NCBI GenBank assembly: GCA_907163375.1
Contig: CAJQUW010004409.1
Coordinates: 159,484 to 223,483 of the forward strand
Origin: Prostheceraeus crozeri
Lineage: Eukaryota; Platyhelminthes; Polycladida; Euryleptidae
DNA: 64,000 bases
Direction of reading: 5' to 3'
Positions 46,251-59,060 of this stretch are shown piece after piece. Position numbers and translations under genes: made by a program. Each line of letters opens with the position of its first letter. The stretch's first letter is position 1. The notes beneath the pieces were generated by a model. It did not search any database, was not told the DNA's origin, and was given only the letters and a program-made list of their open reading frames with translations.

Positions 46251-47379
46251 CACTACCCCCTCCCTTCTAACTTCTAGGGGTCCCGTCTGTACTTCGAGGG
46301 TCCCTTAAATAAGAAATTTTTTTTATTAAAAATGATCTAACATTTATGATGGTTAAAAAATTATATGGAACGCAAACTAAACAAAATTCGTCCTAAAGAA
46401 ATCGCAAAAGAATTAGGAATAAAGAATTTTCATGTTTCTAATGAGATGTCGTATGGACAATTCCTAAAATAGAATGCCACAGAAACATGCAGATCCCGGA
46501 ACTTAGTTGACTTCAAGTTTCTGCAAATTTCATACAAATCTTCATACGTCAGATTGAAAAAGGTTACATTGGTCAGCAGCGTTTTAAAATCATCAAGCTG
46601 AACTAATATTTTGACCGCCCGAGGCTGAGAACTATTGGTTCGACTCATACGTTTGCAACACAATTGGATGTACAAGAATTAATTGTACGGGAACTTTAAT
46701 ATTCGTGCAATTCAATTCACATTGCAATACTATTGTGGGCTATTTGGTGATACGTTTTGTACATATTACAAAAAGAGTACCATTTCTAGATATTATTTTA
46801 TGTGTTTAACTATCTATAACTCAAGCGAGAGCTAGCTACGCCACCTAAAGGTTAAAGCTCTGTTTTCTGTATTCATTTGGGGAGAAAAACGCCTCTGATA
46901 TTATTAGTATTTGTGTAGATTTATTTGATAGAGGTAAGGTTGGTGCTGATATCATATGGAATTGAGGGTTAGTTTATGGGTGGGTTTAGTTTATAGTCTA
47001 GTATATTTTTTGTAATATTTATATTTATTTTGTAAATTTTCTTTTGATATATTGGTATTTTATTGTAATATTCAAAGCACGTTTAAATCTCTACAATGGA
47101 ATAAAATTACTTTGTACGAACACAATTAATCCACAAATCAATAAGCATAATACACACATCACTCCCACTAAAGATATCAACATCCAATTTCCAAAATGAC
47201 CATATTTGGATCTACCTAACAACAATTATAATATGATAAAAAAAGTAATAAAACAACCAGTTTCAATCCATATGTATCCCACATTATCTTAAATCTTATT
47301 CATAATTAAATCGATAAGTTTAATTACGTATGCAAACAACAAAAATTCTTTAATACCAAAACCCACAAACCTTTTCAAA

Positions 47380-47940
47380 TTAATTCTTATATTTAAATAT
47401 TCTAGAACTCTATCTCGCAATCTTAATTTCGGCTTACTTTTCTGCGAAATTCGATTACTCTCATGCACATTATAGTTCTCGAATATTCTTTCGTACTAAA
47501 TCTCAGGTCCTCAAAGCTTCTTTGGAGTTCTTCAATACCAGAATGGGAACTTTATTAGTGTACCTTCTACCACTCCTGTGATATTTTTTAACCATTTATG
47601 ATTGTCTTTCTCATTTACAATTTCTTGAATAATTATTTGTTAACGACCGATTGAATTCTTTCTATCTCTTCGTCCTTCCACTGCATTGTTCAGATGAATA
47701 AACGAGCCGTGGCGAGACTTTCGGCTGTTTCAAATTGTGGCTGGAACGTTTCGTTATAAAATTCCGATCCTGTTATCTACAAACAATTTCCTTGGCTTTC
47801 TATTACTTTCTTTAAAAGATTTCTTCAAACGGACATATTTAACTGATAACCCACTTTATTTTTTAAAAGGCTTTACCAAGCGTATCCGTGTATATAAATC
47901 TATAACGGTCAATGCGTATTTGTAGTCCTTTCTTTCGCAT
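47380..47940 (-). pseudogene. Polinton integrase remnant
   Basis: On the minus strand, short segments match the retroviral-type integrase of Polintons: KYALTVIDLYTR and, further on, RKPRKLFVDN. These are the strand with the first catalytic Asp and the second Asp motif. The position near one terminal repeat and the orientation fit Polinton layout. The gene is heavily decayed. Confidence 0.7.
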
Positions 47941-48045
47941 TTAATTAATATCAGCATCCAAGTAAGCATATTTTATTACATACATTTAACTTTCAATAAA
48001 TATTTATACGCCTTCTGTATCTTATGATTTGCAGACGCGGTAAGG

Positions 48046-48165
48046 TTCGAGCGTTGCTCTCAGAGTTTTGATTCGAGCGTTGGCGCTCAGAGTTTTTAGT
48101 TCGAGCGTTGCGACTCAGAGTTATTATTCGAAGCTGTTCCCAGACAGCTTAGCTGTCATCAGTAA
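48046..48165. repeat. Three ~33-bp GC-rich repeats plus hairpin
   Basis: TTCGAGCGTTG..CTCAGAG occurs three times in tandem (from 48046, 48072 and 48107), each able to fold through GAGCG..CGCTC, followed by a hairpin with GAAGCTGT and ACAGCTT-type arms near 48135. It lies just beyond the integrase remnant. Confidence 0.75.
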
Positions 48166-48169
48166 ACCC

Positions 48170-51100
48170 TGGCCGAATAATATTTTAGCGTGGTAAAGGG
48201 CTTTCTAACAAACTTTCTTCAATTTTTCTCTAAAATGTATGATTTTGAATATTATCTAAATTCATGAATCATCTCTTATCATCTTCATGACGAGATTTTA
48301 GGTCAATGTATTCGGTTAAGCAATGCTTGCCGTATGCTGCGGCTTCGTACTCTAATTTTTCGTTATTCACCTGTTTTCGGGATTATTATCTCATCTAGTC
48401 TTATATTCGTAATCGAGTTTCCTGGACCAGTATAAGATTGACAAGAAGATGTTTTTCTTTCGAATATTTACTCCAAATAAATCCGTAAAGTTTGCTATGT
48501 TTTTGTATGTCACCACCGAGGTAGTTAGCCAAACTTTTGTTTGTCGTCGTTACCTATTCATGAAATTTTACAAGTTTGAAGTTTTTATTTTTTTTTATAG
48601 TATAATTCATATATCTAGATTAGAATATTTTAATTTAGGTTAAATTTTCCGAGAATTTTGTAGAATTCATTTTAAAAGATAAAAAAAGATTTAAAGTATA
48701 AAATAAAAAATTGTTTTACGAAAAGACCAAAGTTCTGAGTTATTACCTATCATACTAGGAACTTAGATATTTCCAGAACCATCTTTAGTTTCTTTAATTG
48801 CAATTATCATCAACATGTGGAGAAGTATTTTTTAAGGAACTCGTTTTCCTCATTCAGACTAATTTGAATTTACGAATAATATTATTCTACTATTCCTTCT
48901 CGCCCTAGCAACTTTCTCGTAACCTCTGTTAGGACGTTTTTTGTTCTTCGAATGCTGGCCGTCTCTGATTTATATTTTTATATACTGCTTGGAACAATAC
49001 ACTGTCCCACCTGCAACACTTCCTGCACTGCTATGCCACATATTATTAGTGGATTACGGGAGTATAACCGGCCAGGCTGTGCGCCTGTATGTAATATTCT
49101 CTTTCATTGTTTTCTTTTTTTTAATTTTTTGGTAATCGTTATAGTTTGAGGGGGTATTTTTTGGTCATCAATATTACTAATTTTTAATTCAAAAGTTGTG
49201 ATTATTATATACTTTTCTGCTTGCGACTGTTTTAATATAAATAAGTTTATGTTACGAAAATTTTAAAGTGAAGAATTTTTAATCTATTCTATTATGGAAA
49301 ATTATTTTAATGGTACGAATAAAAATTTTAATCTATCTTGTTATCAAAATTTTAAGGTTACCCAAAAATTTTAATCTATCTAGTTATCAAAATTTTAATT
49401 TCAAAAAAATTATATTTAATTAAACGATACGGAATCATGGGCTTTAGGCATATCGGACCAAAGTTCCTAAGGTTTACTAACCGGATCCGAGACAACTTCC
49501 CCATTAAGAAATTCAAGTAGATTTTGTTTCATCTCTAGCAATTAACCATTAAGCCACAATGAAGTTGTGTAATTTCGTTCTTCAAATATTATGTGTTACG
49601 ATCTCAGACCGAGTCTTGATAATATCGTCAGATGGTCCGTTAATCGGATACATAAAACAGGAGTTAAAGTCTCCAATCTCAATGGAGTTAATTGGTGGTT
49701 CTACTCCAAGATTCTATAGCAAAGATTTCGATAAGAATCATTTCGCCTTGCCGTAAAGTGAATTATTGCTATCGTAAAATCATAATGGATCAATTGGATA
49801 AACGGGGCTTGATTTTAATGAGACTGTAATCTTCGAATTGTAGTAAGATAAAAAGATTGTTGTGTCTTTTCAAAACTTGAGAATATTTATTGAAATGTAG
49901 TTAATAATTATCTTGGTGGATTCGCAGTTCTAGTAAAAATGCCAGTTAATATCTTTGGTTCGAAAAAGTTACTGAACTAGCAGTACGCGTTAGAAAAGAA
50001 ACTGGAATTGGTTGTTAGTATTTAATCTTTTTGCAATAGCTGTTTAACCTCTAAACGAGGAGGAATATGCTTTATCCACCATTCAAGTCGTATCAATTTT
50101 AATTTTCGTTTGGCCAGCTTACCAAAAAAGTTTTTGCATTATTTGCTGTGTTCATGAATTATTAATTTAAATTTTAGATTGTTATTATATTTTTCTGATT
50201 CTAATTAGACGAATTTATGGGATGATCAATGTCATATTTAGCTGTCTGGTGTGACTTTGTTTGTTTATTGCAATCGTCTTCTTTATAGACGTCATTATTT
50301 GGTTTTATTAAATGTTTATGCAATATTATGTCTACATCTTTCGCAATTACATAGGGCTTCGGTGCCTGGCGTGAGTTTAATATCATCTAACAATGTATAA
50401 TACATCTGGTGTTTCAGTGGATAACAAACCTTCGAGTGCATTCTTTTTTTTATTTCTACCTTTGTTACAAACTAAGGCAGGTTTCTTTTAAACCTGAGAA
50501 TCACTTAGTTGTTTCTATATTTGAGTTGGCAACATCTAAAACGCATTGTGTAAAGTAAAGCTTGAAAAAATTTTATTCTCTAGTGCAATATTTATTCGGG
50601 ATGCTGGGGTATGGTGGTGTATATTTGGGCTCTACTCGATCTAATATTTTCAACAGTGGGTATAAAGGTTCAGGGTAGATATAAATTACTCTGCTGATTT
50701 CACTATCAATATTTCTAATCTCCCCTGGTTGTTCGCTTAGGGAAGATTCCGGGATTCAAGCAATTCGTATAGAGTCATTCTTTTTTTGATGTAACTGACT
50801 TACGGAGGTTCGTCTATTCTATTTTGTTATGTTCGATAAGAGCGAAAACATTTTTTATATAAAATATAATTTTGACTTTTTGGTTTTTTTCTCACAGACA
50901 AAAATAAATTTTACCAAAATATAATTTTAGCATTTCAACCAAAAAAAATTTTTACCAAAATACTATTGCTAAAAAATTTTTCTAAAAAATTTTGCTAAAA
51001 AAAAATTTTACTAAAAGACAGAACTTTAGAATTTTGCTAAACCAGCTCCGCTTACAGCTTGCTGGTTTAGACCGATAGGTTGCTACGCCACGCCATTTCG

Positions 51101-54100
51101 CTTATTCTTCTAGGGTGTTTTTATATTTTTTTATTTTCATTATGTTTTACTATTGATACGACTCTAACCTCAAGTTGCCCCTACAGCTATGTTAGCATTT
51201 TTGTTTTGTTGTTCCGCTGAAAGTTTTTTAAATGTTTAGGTTCTTCGATATCATTCCTATGTTTACGAATAGCTTCTAGTGTGTTTTATATTCGGTTTGG
51301 GAGACTTGTCAGCTGTGGATATTGCACTGCGGTACTACCTAATAGCACTGCTGCTTTTGGCTCAGAATTGGGTTAATCAAATCTTTTTATTTTTATTGAA
51401 GGTAACGATTCTCCAATACCAGAAAAGGATGCAACCCCTTCGTTTTTGGAACGGGCTCCTGCGGTCCTAGGAACTTTTGTGTTCCAAAGTTTCTACTCTT
51501 GCTAATGGTACACAGTTTGCTTGAGGGATGGTTCATGAAGAAATTTTATGTATTTGATGCAAAATGTTTGAAGATTGTTGTGACAAATTAGATCATGTTT
51601 TAGGATTACAAAGTTGACTTTTGGGTTAAATATCTACGTGTGTTACAGATGTTTCTTGTGTATGGACCAAACAACTTCGGAGTAAATTTATTATTTGACT
51701 TTTGGCACTATCTATTGCGTCAAGCAGCGTGTGGATGTACTTAGTAATGTCTGTTCGTTTATTATTGCATTTTCATCCTGAATCAATCTTTCACCGCCGT
51801 TTAAGTGTAAATTTAACTAATTTTAAATCATCTAATTGCTTTTGAACAGAATCTAACTGTGCTTTATTGGACGTAGTAGTTGCTGTAATTGTGCTTTAAG
51901 TCTTTTGCTTATTGAGATGTTCATGATGGTCCATGTGATCTTCTTTTTCGATTAAGTGAGTGTTACTCCATTTATATTATCTATTCATCTTTTTCTGTGG
52001 TTGTGTAAGGTTAGTATCTTAATTCTTCAACACTTTTTTGGGAATGTAGGTTGTAACGGCAGTTATATTTTTTTTTATATTCTTTCAGGAAGTTGTTTTC
52101 TATTTTCTTCTCTATTGGGCTTGGTACTTTTTCTGATGTGTATTGTAATGACTGCAGATTTGAACTTGATAGAAAGTTATATTAAAATTTTTGATTTTGT
52201 TCAGAAATTCTTTTTAAAAAGTGTTGCTTATATCCTTCTTCTACTCCTATCCCTTTTTTATCTAAGTTTAATATGTGTCGTTGGATTGATTTGGTCATTA
52301 AGGTTGCAAACTTGTATAGTCATGCATATGTGAACAAAACATCGTTTATATATTTTTCTTTTAAGTCAATTGATACTGTGTATCAACAGATTTTTATTTG
52401 TTATACTCTGTATTTTGTTGCGAACAAGAAAGATCTGGGACCATTGAAAACTTCGCCAGTTTTCAAAAATTATGTTCCTCTATCTCTATTTCTAATTCAC
52501 TGATTATTCGGATAAATGCACCTCCACCATATTGGTATCAGCATTTTTTATTTAAAAGAAATAAAAGTTTTTCTAATAAAATATAAAAAAAATAAAATTT
52601 TTTTTTTAATAAAATAAAAAATTGAAAATCCAAATTTAAAAAAGTTGTATTCGCCCGACATCATCACTTATATTCTTATTCGACGTATCAACGGGATTTG
52701 AAAATACATGTTTTGATAATAATAATAATCCATGTAAATAGAAGTTGAATATTTGTGTTGAATTACATCCGAAATATTTAGAGGAACAGAACAAAAGGGT
52801 TTTTACCTTCTATAGAAACTAATTATTGTTATTTCCGAACCCATTAGTTAAATTATGGATTATTGGTTAGTAAAATATAATGGATGTATCTTATGTGGAA
52901 TAAAATAGAAGAGAATTATGGTTTATAATAGGTCTTAATTATGTTTTAATTAGATGTAATAGAGCAGTGTTACCAATAGTTAATACTGATTGGATAGAAA
53001 CTAAAATTATTTATATATCAATATTAAGAATAGTTAAAAAATTAAATCTTTTTCGGAAAAAAAAATAGATTATTTGTTGACGATCAAAATCAATTTAACA
53101 TCACGATAGTATAAAACATAATCAAAATTATTTGATCAAGTTATTATAAGACACAATTTATAAACAAAAACATAAGTAATACCGCAAAGTAATTATGATG
53201 ACGATACGTAATTGGAATTATATTCAAACTTAAATAATAATTTGTTAAAATCTTCCATAATGGCTTAGCGCATAAAGTAAAAAAGTATATGTTCAACACT
53301 ATACTATGTAACAATGACCCTTACATCAAAAAATTCTGAACCGAAGGTTCTAAAGGGCTTTTGGCCCATCGAATGGATTCTTATGATAATGAAGTGTAGT
53401 CTGTAACATCTGAAAAAGGTGTAAATGGTAAAAAATGATTATTAAAAATATGTAGTAATTATAAGAATTTGATCTAAATTTCCAATTTCTTAAAATGAAA
53501 ATAATAATGATTGTTTTATAAATTAAAAAAAAAGTAAAAAAGTTAAGATACTGTTTATCTTATATTGTCTGGTCTACATATGTTAAATGAGGAGTTACAT
53601 CGATAATCTAATTTATTATCATTTACTCATCTTTAATAAACTAAAAACGTGATTCATATTATGGTGTGTTTATTTAAATTTCCAAAGAGATCAAAGACCA
53701 GATATTTTTTCTCTATATTATATTATATATTATCAGATAAAAAATGTACTTTAGATTATATATTCTAATAAGAGAATGGTATCCTATCTGGAGAGGGAAT
53801 CTCTATACCAAAAAGTCATAATTTATGATGATGAAGAAACAATTTATGATGTTGAATGATGATGAATCAATAGTTAGTGAAAGTAAATTTAAATTATATT
53901 TTTGAATAAAACATTATATGATGAAATACTTAATATGATGAAAACTTAATGGTGATAAAGAAAAAAATAACTAGAAGAACGTGAAATATATAATAATATA
54001 AAATAACACTCAAGTCCTAGATATTAGAATGTTTTATCATCTATAATTAAAACGACAAATTTTTTCCTCCTAAAATAATAAAAAAATAGGAAAATACCAA

Positions 54101-54295
54101 TTTTATTGTGTCTTATGTAAAAAAAGTTTCAAATCAAAAAGAAGTTATCAAATCTCATTTAAATAGTAAAATATGCTATTTACAAAATGTAGAGAACGAG
54201 GTTTAAAAAAAAAAAAAACAATGAAGGAAATATATAAAATTACAATAGTTATATTAAAACTATCTAGAATAAACACATTGCCTACTGATAATAAA
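48170..54295. other. Polinton interior, no gene recognised, hairpins
   Basis: Very AT-rich. Open frames are short and mostly low-complexity. Two GC-rich hairpins stand out: 51037-51070 (CTAAACCAGC/GCTGGTTTAG) and 53338-53368 (GAACCGAAGGTTC, then GGGCTTTTGGCCC). Capsid genes expected in a Polinton may be here but are too decayed to recognise by eye. Confidence 0.45.
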
Positions 54296-54301
54296 AGTTA
54301 C

Positions 54302-54475
54302 AACCCCCCCCCACACACCCCCCCTCCACCACCCCCCCCCCCCCCCCCACCCCCCCCCCCGCGCCCCCCCCGCCCCAACCCCCGCTAAGCAGCCGTCCCA
54401 CCTCAACCCCAACCCACGAACACCCCCCACACACTCCCCCAATCCACCAGCACACCCCGAACCCCCCCAGAAAAT
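54302..54475. repeat. Extreme C-rich low-complexity tract
   Basis: About 175 bp in which most bases are C, with long C-runs and scattered A, T and G, surrounded by AT-rich DNA. The abruptness suggests either a true simple repeat or an assembly/sequencing artefact (poly-G read noise on the other strand). Confidence 0.85.
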
Positions 54476-54949
54476 GTTTGAATGATTATTCACATCGAAT
54501 ATAAAAAATTGTTTTTAATAGTGAAGATAGAGCCCCACTCACCAAACCGACAGGATTCTAAGGGCTTACCCGCCCGTACCCCAGATGTAGCATATTTATG
54601 ATAGCCGGGATTACTGATGAATTTAAACGAAATAGATGAATTAAACGGAATTAAAAAAACAGATGAAGCGGTCACAGATATAAAAAATATTTATTTAATC
54701 AGTTCCAGTGCGAACCGAAGGTTCTAGGCTTCGCCCGTTTGAACAAAATGAAACCGATGAAACTTTTTATAATGTTTTTTGAAATTTTTGAAAAAACTTT
54801 TTATAATATATTTATAGAAATCATTTCAGAGGCGCAACCAGCAGAGAAATACAAACGGGGGGGAAGTCAACTGATGGGGGTGACATTAATTAGAGAAAAA
54901 AGACGCATATTATCGACCTATTATGAAAAGAAATGCTAACTTAAACCAT

Positions 54950-55820
54950 AAACTAAGGATTGGCCATGGATTTGCCAGGACAATTGCAAAGATGTCCAGC
55001 TTACCAGTGAACTCGGACTCAGGAACGCAGACCCCAGCTATCGATGACCCATCTACTCAACTGAAGATGACTCCGATGACTGGGAGTAGGAACTGAGAGC
55101 CAGTCACACACAACAGCCAGACGCCCGAAGAGAGTGACCGAGGAAGACGTTACAAACCCAGAGGCGACAAACTCAAGTGAACACCTTTCACTTGAGGAAA
55201 CACTAGCAGCAGTTAAGAAAGATTCATCAGACTACAACCGTCAGTTCCATTCTACAGAAGACGCAATACCATCATATCACCGAACCTTGAGCAGCTAGTC
55301 GTAACAAAAACGTGTCCAGAGAAGAAGTAGACCAGTCCATAGATAGCTTCTTACTGAAGTGATCTAAGGAACTCATATCCTTAAGTGCTTCTTTACAACA
55401 ATTTTCCGTAACGATTTGGGGGGGGGGGGGTTTATTATCGATTTGTTTTTTATGTGACTCGTCTTATTATCGCATTTGCTTTCCTGTCGACTCGTAATTG
55501 GCAACAAAAAAATACATTTCTCAACCCATTGTTTTATTTACCAATGCAAGGTAATTTTATCGGTAAAGTGTATACATGGTACAGAAAATATACAACTTTG
55601 CATGAAGTAAAGACTACAATGTACAAATATATAGATACTCGCAACAAATATCACATAAACAAACAAACATCCACCATGTACGAGTGCGTATTTGGTTAAT
55701 ACATGTCTGCAACGCATCTTAAGATGAGTACTCAAGACACCTAAAGACTAAACCGGCCACCCCTCTAAACTGGCCATTATTTCCGGTACGGCCGGTGGCC
55801 GGTTTACAGAAGTTTCACTG
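54950..55820 (+). mobile_element. Possible pogo/Tigger-like DNA transposon piece
   Basis: A patch with GC content clearly above the AT-rich Polinton around it. Its right end reads, on the minus strand, CAGTGAAACTTCTGTAAACC, which resembles pogo/Tigger-type termini, and it abuts TATATA at 55821. The left end was not found. Sequence at 55.1-55.3 kb has an acidic, Ser/Thr-rich character like the tail of pogo/Tigger transposases, but this is weak. It lies at the upstream edge of the recognisable polymerase region. Confidence 0.4.
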
Positions 55821-55822
55821 TA

Positions 55823-58075
55823 TATAGAGGTGCAGCACATAATTCTTGTAATCTTAATGCTAATAAATTTAAATATAACTTTGTTCCTTTATATTTCTAT
55901 AATGGTTCTAAATATGATTTCCATCTAGTAATGAAATGATTTATTTTCCATCTGAAAAATTACAACAACAACAAATAAATGGACGATGTAAAACAGAAGA
56001 AGAATATTTTTCAATGCAATTAAAGGGTGTTTGCAGTTCTGAATTTTGGATGCAGTTTAGATTGTGTTTTACCTCCTTATTCATTGGTAGAATGTTATGG
56101 GAAAAACTTTGAAATCTGAACAATGTAAAATATTAAATAAATATAAATTTAATAACCTTTAAAAGGAATCATTTTCCGTATGAGTATATTTAACTTGGTA
56201 GATTTTAAATATCTGGAATAAAATGTATGGAAGAAGGAACAACTCTTTCCTCCAATAAATAAATTTAAATCAACATTAAAACAATCATAAATTATCTGAC
56301 GAAGACTATGCAGAAGCTGAAAAAAATTGGAGAGAGTTAAATTGCGTAAAGACAATGTATGATTATAACAATGAAATATCTACAGATAGATGTATTAATA
56401 CTAGCTGATCTTTTTGTAAAACTTTCGTGATATGTGTTTAGAATATTACGGAATAGATCCCATGTTTATTGTGATTCTACACCAGGTTTAACATGGTTAG
56501 CAGGATTAAAACATACAAATGTTAAACTTAAACATTATAAAGGAAAAAAATACATATGATAAATTATGATTTTTTGAATCTGGAATTAGAGGTGAGTTTC
56601 ATCAGTTTTAAGGTAATAGATATAGTTTTAAATGTTATACATAAGAAATGTAAATAACACAAGAATATGGTATAATGAAACCTTTTATCTACCAGAAGAA
56701 ATATAGAAAAAATATTTGAATTCGTTCGAACGAAACGAGTAAGGAGTATGAAACGAATATAAAGCAATTGATGATTCATGAGAGAAAACTATTTGTTATA
56801 TTATGATTTTTAAGTAGCTTATATTCTTCCTTGCTTGATACAAGAATTACCAACAGGTGAAATGTCATCGGTGTAATATTTCTAGATTATCAAAAAACAT
56901 ATGATGGAAATTATATTCATAGGTTTATAATATATGAAGTTGATTTAGTAGAATACCCTGATGAAATTAAAGATACTAACAATAATATTTTCCATTTCTG
57001 TCCCGAAAACAAAATTCCTAATATAGAAGATTTTTCAGATTATCTAAAAATCTTTAATTCCTAAAAAATACAGACAACAAAAAAACATTATGTTAAACAC
57101 AAAGCAATAAAGGAAAGTATGTTGTTGAAGGAAGAATGCTAGTTTGGTATTTAGAAGATCTGGAATGGATTCTCACCAAAATACAAAGAAAACTATTTTA
57201 TAATAAATCTAGTTTGGTTAAAAATTATAATAGAGTTCATATATTGAAAAACGCAAAATAGCTAAAAGAAATAAAGATGATTTTGGAAACGTGTTCTTCA
57301 AATTAATGAATAATGCATTTTATGGTAAGACTTTAGAAAATGTGCGTAATAGACAAAATATTGAAATAGTTTATGATAAAGATAGGTTTCAAATTTTAAC
57401 AAGGAAACCTACATATAAAAGAACTACTAGATTTAGTGATGAACTATGGGCTGTACATTTACGTCGAATCAGCGTAAAACATGATAAGTTTAATTTCAAT
57501 TGGTTTTCATCAATATTAGAAATAGATAAACTATTTTAGATGGTGGTATAGATTTATATGTTGTTTATGTAGCACCTGCTTAGGGGCAAAAACTAATTAA
57601 ATTACACTGTTAACAAGATACCGATTCTTTGTTCTTAGAATTAACAATACCGTATAATTCTACACTTGATGAAGAAATTTAATTAAATAAAAGATAGTTA
57701 TTGCATCCTTCTGATGGTTATGTAAAGTAAATAAGATGAATTAGAAGGAAAATGTTAATTTTCATAACATGAAGCTTATATTTTTAAAATGCTAATGTTA
57801 CTTGTTTATGATACAACTAATATTATTAAATACCACAATAAAAACATTAAAAGGAATTCATCAAAGGCATCATTGGCTAGATATACAAATAACATTTCAA
57901 GATTATAAAAATGCATTATTTAATAATGAAATAAAAACAGACATGTAATTATAGACTTATTTCAAAAAAAAACATAACATGTATTATAAAAGAAGAACAT
58001 AATTAGCTATTAGATCCATTTGATGATAAAAGAAAAATTTTCACCCTGTGATGGACATAACTACTGAACCTTTTT
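55823..58075 (+). pseudogene. Polinton protein-primed DNA polymerase B remnant
   Basis: Scattered segments match family B polymerases of the protein-primed Polinton/adintovirus type: AHNSCNL and NGSKYDFHL (exonuclease region), EYPDEIKDTNNNIFHFCPEN, KLMNNAFYGKTLENVRNR (the conserved KxMNNxxxGKTxENV motif, in the frame 57291-57539), TDSLFLEL (catalytic motif) and a terminal DDKR segment. The polymerase would replicate the element from a protein-primed end. It is heavily decayed; the N-terminal part was not recognised. Confidence 0.85.
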
Positions 58076-58189
58076 TAATTTTCTAATTTCTAAGATAGAC
58101 AAAGTTTGATATATATATATATATAAAGATAAAATAATATTGTAAACACTAATATTTGTTATATTTTTTGTTCGACTCAGTAAACAAAT

Positions 58190-58250
58190 CTTACTATCAG
58201 AGTTTCAGTCGGGGGGGCGGAAGCCCCTCGAGGTCGAAGCCTAGTCAGTG
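58190..58250. terminator. GC-rich hairpin between convergent Polinton genes
   Basis: GGGGC-GGAA-GCCCC (about 58215-58228) and a following CGAAGCC stand in AT-rich DNA exactly where the plus-strand polymerase ends and minus-strand genes begin. Hairpins at gene ends shape transcript 3' ends in some giant viruses and virophage relatives; a similar role here is inference. Confidence 0.45.
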
Positions 58251-58739
58251 AACAATTGTTTTCTCTATAACTCTATCAACTCTATCATGAATTTTTTTTA
58301 TCAATATTTAATTGTGGATAACTATCCATTATGCTTTTGACCAAGCAATTGTTACAATCGATTGTTTAAATTCATCTTTATTTCTTAAACCATAAATCTT
58401 TTTGATATTAAATTCACGTATAAAAGGGGGATGCATTTATTGTACAAATAGTATAAATTATATTTGGTACATTCTTTCTATAACACTATCCGTCTAATGA
58501 ATACATACTGTTGTGTTAAATAAAATACACCTACAGTTTTTATGTCTACCTCTTGTGAAATAATTTCCTCTGAACTGACTGATTTCTATCATTAACCACA
58601 ATCATAAGAAATTAGTAAATGTTTTGGGGGTATTGGTTTTATCTAGTTACTTAGGATCTTGACATATTACCACCTATCATCTATTAATTGGGTATCTTTA
58701 TTATGGTTTTGTTTATTAGAATTACTACGTAACTGATTT

Positions 58740-59060
58740 ATTTTTTTTGCTGCTGTCTTCACACCACGAACTTATTTCTTCTTCATCTTCAGTATTTTGT
58801 CATATTCTTTGAAATAATGGAAGCAATTGCTGCTTTTTTAAGATTAGTTTTCAAATGCCATATTTTAAAAATTGATTAGACGAGGTTGTTCTGCCAGTTG
58901 TAGTGTAATAAATTATAAATTGTTATAATCAAAAAAATTTGGATGTCCGTTAAAATTTTAAATAATAGATATGTTTTTTTCCACCACTTCCTGGATGCAT
59001 TCCACATCTTAATAACTGACAAAACTTTATTTAGAAAATTTGATGATGATTGAAATTTAA
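58740..59060 (-). pseudogene. Possible Polinton A32-like packaging ATPase remnant
   Basis: On the minus strand there is a trace of a P-loop-like Gly/Ser/Lys-rich stretch followed by KTYLLFKIL, as in A32-like packaging ATPases of Polintons and NCLDV. The match is short and the region decayed, so this is a tentative part assignment based largely on context. Confidence 0.3.

Noticed and set aside
51956-52333. 125-codon very hydrophobic plus-strand frame
   Set aside because: Dominated by Phe/Leu/Ile from T-rich DNA within the decayed Polinton; no membrane-protein family signature.
54260-54493. Glycine/tryptophan-rich minus-strand frame
   Set aside because: It is the translation of the C-rich low-complexity tract.
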